A stretch of DNA of 12,651 bases from an uncultured Clostridia bacterium (GTDB lineage: Bacteria > Bacillota > Clostridia > Oscillospirales > Ruminococcaceae): contig CANCXY010000080.1 in NCBI GenBank assembly GCA_947381875.1, positions 1 through 12,651 on the forward strand, read 5' to 3'. Each line of letters begins with the position of its first letter. Positions within the stretch are counted from its first letter, which is position 1. Both the position numbers and the translations under genes were made by a program. Under the pieces are notes generated by a model. That model had not been told where the DNA came from and did not search any database. It saw only the letters and a list, made by a program, of their open reading frames with translations. Below are positions 7,736-12,651 of this stretch, piece after piece.

Positions 7736-7770
7736 GGCGCAACAATTTCATTGTTGCGCCTGCCTTTTTT
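7736..7770 (+). terminator. HAD gene terminator with repeat-like core
   Basis: GGCGCAACAAT (7736-7746) pairs perfectly with ATTGTTGCGCC (7750-7760) around TTC, followed after four bases by TTTTTT. The core CAAT-TTC-ATTG is the same as in the dispersed unit at 5947-5969, but the flanking stem bases differ with pairing preserved. Confidence 0.9.
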
Positions 7771-7782
7771 ATTTACAGGATA

Positions 7783-7811
7783 TTGAAAAACCTGTCGAAC
7801 TGTGATATATT
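7783..7811 (+). promoter_or_regulatory. Promoter of the small-toxin mRNA
   Basis: TTGAAA (7783-7788), a 17-nt spacer and TATATT (7806-7811), with TG at 7803-7804 giving an extended -10. The expected start is about G7818, exactly where the element complementary to the 3' end of the locus begins, which supports both calls. Confidence 0.75.
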
Positions 7812-7817
7812 GTACTT

Positions 7818-7916
7818 GGCACTGTCGCAGCGACAGGCGGTCAGCCCGGCATTTTCACACGCCGGGCGCAATCCTTTGCGTTGTGTTCCCGGCCTGTGCC
7901 GGGAGGTGATGATTCC
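7818..7916 (+). promoter_or_regulatory. Structured 5' leader of the toxin mRNA
   Basis: A leader of about 99 nt that is almost all hairpin. TGTCG/CGACA (7823-7835) forms a 5-bp hairpin at the very 5' end. GCCCGGC/GCCGGGC (7844-7867), CGCAA/TTGCG (7867-7880) and CCCGGC/GCCGGG (7888-7903) follow; the last reaches into the SD (GGAGGTGA, 7902-7909). CCCGGC at 7845-7850 can also pair with GCCGGG at 7898-7903, so alternative folds are possible. GGCACTGTC (7818-7826) and CGGTCAGCCC (7838-7847) are complementary to 8076-8084 and 8060-8069. Such a leader suggests translation is held off until folding or processing changes; that role is inferred. Confidence 0.65.
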
Positions 7917-8018
7917 ATGACTCTATTAGAGACGTTGGCCCTGCTGACCCTTTTAGCCAATGTAGCCTATCTGGCTTTTGCTCTCGCATGGACAATTTCT
8001 AACAACAAAAAGAAATAG
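7917..8018 (+). CDS. Small membrane toxin (holin-like, type I TA)
   Basis: A 33-residue peptide starting at ATG 7917, with a perfect SD (GGAGGTGA, 7902-7909) 7 nt upstream. The layout is MTLLETL, a hydrophobic single span (about residues 7-27, including NVAYLAFALAW), then a polar basic tail SNNKKK. This pattern (short N-terminus, one helix, Lys-rich end) fits the Firmicute family annotated as putative holin-like toxins and resembles TxpA, BsrG and Fst-type type I toxins that act in the cytoplasmic membrane. An antisense RNA overlaps the last codons and the whole 3' UTR. The codons are less GC-biased than in the neighbouring genes. The alternative is a regulatory or harmless small membrane peptide; the surrounding RNA architecture favours a toxin. 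Confidence 0.75.
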   Translation: MTLLETLALLTLLANVAYLAFALAWTISNNKKK

Positions 8019-8049
8019 CCGCCCTCACGCCCAATGAAGCAGCTATTTC
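8001..8049 (-). terminator. Terminator of the antisense RNA
   Basis: Read on the minus strand, GAAATAGCTGC (8049-8039) pairs with GCGGCTATTTC (8022-8012) over 11 bp with one G-U pair, followed by TTTTTGTTGTT (8011-8001). It overlaps the toxin stop codon (8016-8018), so the antisense RNA ends just inside the toxin ORF. Confidence 0.8.
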
Positions 8050-8093
8050 AACCTAATTAGGGCTGACCGTCTGTTGACAGTGCCTTTTTTGCT
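8003..8093 (-). ncRNA. Antisense antitoxin RNA of the type I TA module
   Basis: A predicted RNA of about 90 nt from a start near 8093, set by the promoter at 8100-8128, to the terminator at 8001-8049. It is fully complementary to the last five or so codons of the toxin and its complete 3' UTR, including the 3' arm (8060-8084) that would otherwise pair with the mRNA 5' end. No SD or ORF is evident within it. The convergent 3'-overlap layout is that of TxpA/RatA and BsrG/SR4, where the duplex triggers RNase III decay. Start and end are inferred from promoter and terminator sequence only. Confidence 0.68.
8061..8090 (+). terminator. Terminator of the toxin mRNA
   Basis: Locally, GGC (8061-8063) and ACCGTC (8066-8071) can pair with GACAGT (8076-8081) and GCC (8082-8084), with one mismatch and a 2-nt bulge, followed by TTTTTT (8085-8090). 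The T6 run makes a good end point and gives a toxin mRNA of about 270 nt. The same bases form the 3' arm of the long-range 5'-3' pairing. Confidence 0.65.
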
Positions 8094-8099
8094 GCCTTT

Positions 8100-8128
8100 A
8101 TTATATCTGTTTTACCCGGCCTTGTCAA
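8100..8128 (-). promoter_or_regulatory. Consensus promoter for the antisense RNA
   Basis: On the minus strand: TTGACA (8128-8123), a 17-nt spacer, TATAAT (8105-8100). All 12 consensus positions match, the strongest promoter in the window. Nothing codes on the minus strand for the next ~390 bases (the HAD gene is on plus), so its natural product is the short antisense RNA. Strong antisense versus weaker sense promoter is the usual arrangement in type I TA modules. Confidence 0.85.
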
Positions 8129-8146
8129 CCCCTTTGCTTTCAAAAA

Positions 8147-8588
8147 TCATATTACGTAATCACTAATACAGATTGCAACTATATTACTATACTCCTGCTG
8201 CGGTACACCAGCGTTTACAGTATTGTCCCCAATCAATCGGATCTGTAAGGGCTTGTCGCCATTATAGAATATACCCGCGTTGCAATCGGTTTGTGGTGTC
8301 CCGGTAATCGTCGCACCGTTCAGGGTAAGGACGAGCTTTCCGCCTGCCTGCGTCAGCTTGATGTTCCAAGAGGATGGCTCATCCACCCCTCCCCCCGGAG
8401 TGTACTGTTACAGTGCCATTTGCGTCTGTTACAGCGTAGATGGTTTCTGCCCCGCCTACCGTCATTTCCACGCCGCCTATCGTGATGACGGCAGTGCCCT
8501 CCTCTGCCGCGAGCGCGGGCGGGACACCCAGCGTCAGCAGCAGTACGCCGCACAAAAGCAGGCTGAGGAATTTGCATGTTTGCTTCAT
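8147..8588 (-). pseudogene. Secreted carbohydrate-binding-like protein, frameshifted
   Basis: The frame from ATG 8588 starts with a clear signal peptide (MKQTCKFLSLLLCGVLLL..., cleavage after the ALA of PPALA-AEE) and continues with short Gly/Val/Thr-rich repeats up to a stop at 8379. A second minus frame (8386-8147) continues with EPSSWNIKLTQAGGKLVLTLNGATITG and a beta-rich stretch typical of secreted clostridial proteins with a Cthe_2159-like (DUF4353) carbohydrate-binding domain. Removing one base from the G6 run (C residues at 8391-8396 on plus) joins them as HSGGGVDEPSSW, giving about 146 aa. The end (SDYVI) comes soon after the NTV motif, whereas relatives usually carry on, so it also looks C-terminally truncated. 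The SD is weak. The G-tract shift could be decay, phase variation or a sequencing error. Confidence 0.65.
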
Positions 8589-8643
8589 AGCTGAACTGCT
8601 CTCTTTGCTTTCTTTGAAAAAGCGTACCCGCTCTGCCAGCCCG

Positions 8644-8873
8644 CGCCCATACGCATGTATGGGCGTTGTTAAAGTTTCCGTCCACCCTTTTCACTGCGCC
8701 CGCAGGCGCGTCCACGCGAGCAACCGCCGCGCAGCGGCGGCTCTTAGCGAGTCGGAAAGGGTGGCGGATTCCAAAGGCAGAGCCTTTGGCGGGTCCAGTG
8801 GGACGCTGGCAGGATTCCAAAGGGCAGCGCCCTTTGGGCAGGTCCGGGCAGCAGCCCGGCAGCGCCCTTTGGG
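8644..8873. repeat. Hairpin cluster downstream of the ABC exporter genes
   Basis: Seven perfect inverted repeats in 230 bp: CGCCCATAC/GTATGGGCG with a 4-nt loop (8644-8665); GCGCC/GGCGC (8696-8709); CCGCCGC/GCGGCGG (8724-8740); CCAAAGGC/GCCTTTGG (8771-8789); CCAAAGGGC/GCCCTTTGG (8817-8837); CCGGGC/GCCCGG (8844-8859); and half of another CCAAAGGGC unit running to the exporter stop codon. Imperfect outer arms TCCGTCCACCCTTTTC (8677-8692) and GGAAAGGGTGGCGGA (8754-8768) bracket the middle ones. I see no gene in the gap and no T-tailed terminator for the exporter operon. Confidence 0.8.
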
Positions 8874-10793
8874 TCAGGACAGCTCGAACTTGCCGGTATA
8901 GAGCTGATAGTACTTGCCGCGGGCGTCGATCAGCTCGTCGTGGGTGCCGCGCTCGATGATGCGGCCCTGCTCCAGCACCATAATGCAGTCCGAGTTACGC
9001 ACGGTGGAGAGGCGGTGGGCGATTACAAATACCGTCCGCCCTTTCATCAGGCGGTCCATGCCCTCCTGGACAATGCGCTCGGTGCGGGTGTCGATGCTGC
9101 TCGTCGCCTCATCCAAAATCAGCACGGGCGGGTCGGCGACGGCGGCGCGGGCGATCGCCAGGAGCTGCCGCTGCCCCTGGGACAGGTTCGCGCCGTCGCC
9201 CGTGAGCATCGTGTTATAGCCCTCCGGCAGGTGTTCGATGAAAAATTCCGCGTTCGCCAGGCGCGCCGCCGCGTGTATCTCCGCGTCGGTCGCGTCCAGT
9301 TTGCCGTACCGGATGTTGTCGGCGACGGTGCCCGTAAACAAATGTGTATCCTGCAATACGATGCCGAGGCTCCGGCGCAGATCGTCCTTTTTGATCTTGT
9401 TGATGTTGATGTTATCGTACCGTATTTTGCCGTCGGCGATATCATAAAAGCGGTTGATCAGGTTCGTGATTGTCGTTTTGCCCGCGCCCGTTGAGCCTAC
9501 AAACGCGATCTTCTGGCCCGGCGTCGCGTGCAAGGTCACGTTGTGCAGTACAATCTTATCTTCATTGTAGCCGAAATCTACGTCGTCAAATACCACGTCG
9601 CCGTGCAGGCGGGCGAGGGTCGTCGTGCCATCCGCTTTGTGGTAGTGCTTCCATGCCCATATGCGCGTGCGCTGGCTGCACTCTACCAGTTCCCCTTCCG
9701 GCGTATGCTCGGCGTTCACAAGCTCCACATACCCTTCGTCCGTTTCCGGCTTCTCGTCCATCATGGCAAATACACGCTGTGCGCCCGCCAACGCCATGAT
9801 GATGGAATTGAACTGCTGCGATACCTGCGACACCGGCTGGTTGAAACTGCGGTTGAACATCAGGAACGACGCGAGGCCGCCCAGCGTGAAGCCGCCCGCG
9901 CCCGAAATCGCCAGCATCGCGCCGCAGATGGCCGTCAGCACATAGCTGATGTTCCCGATATTGTGCGTGATGGGCATGAGGATATTGGCAAGGCGGTTCG
10001 CGTTGTAGGCGTTGTCGGCCAGGGCGTCGTTCAGCTCGTCGAAACGCGCCGTGTTCGCGCCCTCCCGGCAGAACACTTTCACCACGCGCTGGCCCTCCAT
10101 CATCTCCTCAATGTACCCGTTCACCGCGCCCAGGCTGCGCTGCTGTGCCACAAAATACGAGCCGGAACGCGACGTGAGCTGCTTTGTCACAAAGAGCATC
10201 AGGCCCACCATCGCCAGGGTCAGGAGCGTCAGCGGGAGGCTGAGCGCCACCATCGAACAGAACACGCTTACAATCGTCACCACCGCGCTCACAAGCTGCG
10301 GCATGCTCTGGCCGATCATCTGGCGCAAGGTGTCCACATCGTTCGTGTATACGCTCATGATGTCGCCGTGGGCGTGGGTGTCAAAATAGCGGATGGGCAG
10401 GCTCTGCATGTGCGTGAACAGGTCCGCGCGCAGGGTGCGCATCGTGCCCTGTGAGACATACACCATCAGCCGGTTGTACGCGAACACGCACCCCACGCCC
10501 GCTAAGAATACGCACGCCATCTTCAGAAGCGCCGTGCGCAGCGGGCCGAAATCCGCCGCGCCGCCCTCGCCGATATACGGCACCACATAGTCGTCAATCA
10601 GCGTTTTCATAAACAGGTTGCCAGAGACCGTCGCCGCCGTGCCGCCTAAGATGAACAGCAGCACCAGGACACAGTGCCATTTGTACTGTGCCAGCACCAC
10701 CGAGAACAAACGGGCCAAAATCTTGCCGGGGTTTTCCACGCGCGGCTTCGGGGCCATCATTGCCGCCCCCCTGTTACCGGGTCCTCGTGCCAT
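8874..10793 (-). CDS. ABC exporter half-transporter, canonical ATPase subunit
   Basis: ABC exporter subunit of 639 aa with an N-terminal six-helix membrane domain (about 35-340) and a C-terminal nucleotide-binding domain. Motifs: A-loop Tyr409, Walker A GSTGAGKTT (433-441), Q-loop Gln481, signature LSQGQ (537-541, non-standard), Walker B VLILDE with catalytic Glu562, H-loop His593. About 40 extra residues (355-397, with WAWKHYHKADG) precede the nucleotide-binding domain, as in the larger partner of many Firmicute heterodimeric exporters. Start ATG 10793 has SD AAAGGAG 9 nt upstream; the gene overlaps the end of the upstream partner by 20 bp, so translation is probably coupled. It should supply Walker A/B to the active site while its LSQGQ completes the partner's degenerate site. 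LmrCD, BmrCD and TM287/288 are of this type. The substrate (drug, lipid or peptide) is unknown. Confidence 0.93.
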   Translation of the reverse strand: MARGPGNRGAAMMAPKPRVENPGKILARLFSVVLAQYKWHCVLVLLFILGGTAATVSGNLFMKTLIDDYVVPYIGEGGAADFGPLRTALLKMACVFLAGVGCVFAYNRLMVYVSQGTMRTLRADLFTHMQSLPIRYFDTHAHGDIMSVYTNDVDTLRQMIGQSMPQLVSAVVTIVSVFCSMVALSLPLTLLTLAMVGLMLFVTKQLTSRSGSYFVAQQRSLGAVNGYIEEMMEGQRVVKVFCREGANTARFDELNDALADNAYNANRLANILMPITHNIGNISYVLTAICGAMLAISGAGGFTLGGLASFLMFNRSFNQPVSQVSQQFNSIIMALAGAQRVFAMMDEKPETDEGYVELVNAEHTPEGELVECSQRTRIWAWKHYHKADGTTTLARLHGDVVFDDVDFGYNEDKIVLHNVTLHATPGQKIAFVGSTGAGKTTITNLINRFYDIADGKIRYDNININKIKKDDLRRSLGIVLQDTHLFTGTVADNIRYGKLDATDAEIHAAARLANAEFFIEHLPEGYNTMLTGDGANLSQGQRQLLAIARAAVADPPVLILDEATSSIDTRTERIVQEGMDRLMKGRTVFVIAHRLSTVRNSDCIMVLEQGRIIERGTHDELIDARGKYYQLYTGKFELS

Positions 10794-12516
10794 CGCTGTC
10801 CGCTCCTTTCATCTGGGAATCGTATACATCTTTGTAGATCTCGCTCGTCTTCAAAAGCTCCTCATGCGTGCCGAACGCCGCCACGCAGCCCTCGTCCATC
10901 ACCAAAATGCGGTCCGCGTCCTGCACGGAGGAAATGCGCTGCGCAATAATGAATTTTGTTGTATCGGGGATCTCCTTCGCGAACGCCTCCCGGATCAGCG
11001 CGTCCGTGCGCGTGTCGACGGCGCTCGTCGAGTCGTCCAAAATCAGGATCTTCGGCTTTTTCAGCAGGGCGCGCGCAATGCACAGGCGCTGCTTCTGGCC
11101 GCCGGATACGTTCGTGCCGCCCTGCTCGATATATGTATCATAGCCGTCCGGCAGCGTGCGGATGAACTCGTCGGCCTGTGCCAGCTTGCACACGCGCACA
11201 AGCTCCTCGTCGCTGGCGTTTGCGTCGCCCCAGCGCAGGTTTTCCTTGATGGTGCCGCTGAACAGCACGTTCTTTTGCAGCACCATTGCCACTTCCCCGC
11301 GCAGGGCGTCCAGGTCGTACTCCCGCACGTCCGTACCGCCCACGCGCACCGTGCCCTCCCGCACATCATACAGGCGCGGGATGAGCTGCACCAAACTGGA
11401 TTTCGCGCTGCCCGTGCCGCCGATAATGCCGATGGTCTCGCCCGCGCGGATATGCAGGTCGATATCCCGCAGCACCGGCTGACTGGCCGACTGATACGCG
11501 AAGGAAACGTGGTCAAAATCGACGCTGCCGCTTGCCACTTCTTTTTTCGCGTTCGCGGGCGAAGCGATGTCGGTCTTTTCCTGCAATACTTCCGCGATGC
11601 GGTCGGCGGAGGCGCGGGACATTGTCACCATCACGAAGATCATGGAGAGCATCATCAGGCTCATCAGGATATTCATGACATAGGTAAACAGGCTCATCAG
11701 GTTGCCGGTAGAGAGCGAGCCGGCGGCGATCATATGCGCGCCGAGCCAAGAGATGAGCAAAATGCACATATACATGGTGAACTGCATCACAGGGGTATTG
11801 AGTACCAGCACGGTCTCAGCGCGCACAAAGAGCTTATACACGGTGTCGTTGGCGTCCCGGAACTTTTCGGTCTCATGCCCCTCGCGCACATACGCCTTCA
11901 CCACGCGGATGGCGTTCACATTCTCCTGCACGCTGCCGTTCAGGCTGTCGTACTGCTGGAACACGCGCAGGAAGATGGGGTGCGAGTTTTTGGTGATGAA
12001 CACCAGCGCCGTCCCCAGCAGCGCGATCGCGCCTAAGAACACCATCGAGAGCCGGGCGCTGATGGAAAACGCCGCGACCATCGCGCATATGAGCATCATC
12101 GGCGCACGGATGCACATGCGCAAAATCATCTGATAGGCGTTCTGGACGTTTGTCACGTCGGTCGTCATGCGCGTGACAAGCCCCGCCGTGGAATACTTGT
12201 CGATGCCCGCAAAGGAAAAGGTCTGGATATTGCGGAACATCGCGGCGCGCAAATTGTGCGCAAATCCGCTGGAAGCCAGCGCGCCATACTTGCCCGACAG
12301 CGCGCCGCAGGCCAGCGAAAAGAGCGCCATCGCGGCCATTGCCGCGCCCGTCAGGCAGATGGCGCGCACGTCGCCCTTTTCGACGCCGTTGTCCACAAGG
12401 GACGCCATCATCAGCGGGATCGAGATCTCCATCACCACCTCGCCCACCATAAACAGCGGGGTGAGGATGGAAGCCTTTTTGTACTGTTTTACTTCTGCCA
12501 ACAGCGTTTTCAGCAT
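10774..12516 (-). CDS. ABC exporter half-transporter, degenerate ATPase subunit
   Basis: First gene of the exporter pair, 580 aa from ATG 12516, with SD AGGAGG about 6 nt upstream; an open extension to 12627 is GC-rich noise. Six membrane helices (about residues 18-300) precede the ATPase domain: A-loop Tyr341, Walker A GGTGSAKSS (366-374, Ala in place of the usual Gly before Lys), Q-loop Gln414, signature VSGGQ (470-474), Walker B ILILDD with Asp495 instead of the catalytic Glu, and H-loop Gln526 (IAQRISS) instead of His. These changes mark the low-turnover site of a heterodimeric exporter and match the canonical motifs of the partner encoded just downstream. No promoter or regulator is seen because the contig ends about 130 bp upstream. 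Confidence 0.93.
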   Translation of the reverse strand: MLKTLLAEVKQYKKASILTPLFMVGEVVMEISIPLMMASLVDNGVEKGDVRAICLTGAAMAAMALFSLACGALSGKYGALASSGFAHNLRAAMFRNIQTFSFAGIDKYSTAGLVTRMTTDVTNVQNAYQMILRMCIRAPMMLICAMVAAFSISARLSMVFLGAIALLGTALVFITKNSHPIFLRVFQQYDSLNGSVQENVNAIRVVKAYVREGHETEKFRDANDTVYKLFVRAETVLVLNTPVMQFTMYMCILLISWLGAHMIAAGSLSTGNLMSLFTYVMNILMSLMMLSMIFVMVTMSRASADRIAEVLQEKTDIASPANAKKEVASGSVDFDHVSFAYQSASQPVLRDIDLHIRAGETIGIIGGTGSAKSSLVQLIPRLYDVREGTVRVGGTDVREYDLDALRGEVAMVLQKNVLFSGTIKENLRWGDANASDEELVRVCKLAQADEFIRTLPDGYDTYIEQGGTNVSGGQKQRLCIARALLKKPKILILDDSTSAVDTRTDALIREAFAKEIPDTTKFIIAQRISSVQDADRILVMDEGCVAAFGTHEELLKTSEIYKDVYDSQMKGADSDGTRTR

Positions 12517-12528
12517 AAAAGCCCTCCT

Positions 12529-12651
12529 TCTGTTGGGCTGCCGCCCAAACCTGTCCGGGCGCTGCCCGGACCCGCCCGGCGGCCGCCCGGCCCGGCCCCC
12601 CCGCGCCCCCCCCGGGCCCCCCCCCAACCGGGCCGCCCCCCGGGTAAACCC
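12529..12651. other. Right contig edge: repeat units, then C/G low complexity
   Basis: TTGGGC/GCCCAA-type, CCGGGC/GCCCGG-type and CCGGGCGG-type hairpin units like those at 5837-5880 occupy roughly 12533-12585. They sit where the exporter promoter would be expected, and none is visible. The last ~65 bases are runs of C broken by short G runs and look like unreliable assembly rather than biology. Confidence 0.6.

Noticed and set aside
7818..8084. The complementary ends of the toxin locus as terminal repeats of a MITE
   Set aside because: No flanking target duplication (GTACTT before, TTTTTT after), and the arms coincide exactly with the expected transcript start and end, which the RNA explanation predicts.
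8353..8820. Minus-strand open frame of 155 codons spanning the hairpin cluster
   Set aside because: Runs across the repeat units in a frame different from the signal-peptide protein, with Arg/Ala-rich content and no SD.
10618..12036. Plus-strand open frame of 472 codons opposite the ABC genes
   Set aside because: His/Ala/Arg-rich shadow of two certain minus-strand ABC genes, with no SD and no motifs.

Overview
The window looks like a complete contig from a GC-rich, strictly anaerobic Firmicute, most likely a gut Clostridium of the Oscillospiraceae/Ruminococcaceae type. The evidence is the strong GC bias at third codon positions, a clostridial pyruvate:ferredoxin oxidoreductase, good Shine-Dalgarno (SD) sites, a paired Firmicute ABC exporter, and modular GC-rich hairpin repeats in nearly every intergenic gap. 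The lineage is inferred, not proven. Both ends look like contig edges: the left ~370 bases hold no gene and cut off a kinase, and the right end dissolves into C/G homopolymers.

Layout. (1) 408-1589 (+): C-terminal part of a sensor histidine kinase. (2) 1651-1798: an array of hairpin repeat units. (3) 1836-5819: a monocistronic unit with promoter, long leader carrying a 20-bp palindrome, nifJ (2089-5766) and a strong terminator. (4) 5837-5969: a second hairpin array; its last 83 bp are the inverted copy of 1691-1773 with one mismatch, so nifJ sits between inverted repeats. (5) 6037-6915: an almost perfect promoter driving a wrecked Rpn-family nuclease gene with a core deletion and a late 1-nt frameshift. 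(6) 6963-7770: a HAD-superfamily (Cof type) phosphatase and its terminator. (7) 7783-8128: a compact locus that reads as a type I toxin-antitoxin module, namely a 33-residue single-span membrane peptide in a heavily structured mRNA whose 5' and 3' ends are complementary, opposed by a ~90-nt antisense RNA with a consensus promoter and its own terminator. (8) 8147-8588 (-): a secreted-protein remnant, frameshifted in a G tract and apparently short at its C-terminus. (9) 8644-8873: a third hairpin array. (10) 8874-12516 (-): two overlapping genes for a heterodimeric ABC exporter with complementary degenerate and canonical ATP sites. (11) 12529-12651: repeat units and low-complexity contig end.

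How they fit. The neighbours are independent transcription units: nifJ for pyruvate fermentation, the exporter for efflux, and the HAD enzyme for housekeeping phosphoester hydrolysis. The accessory stretch 6037-8760 holds two decayed genes, the toxin-antitoxin locus and much of the repeat material, which suggests a turnover-prone zone. The toxin-antitoxin locus is the most interesting part of the window; it was missed by ordinary gene calling because the peptide is only 33 residues long.
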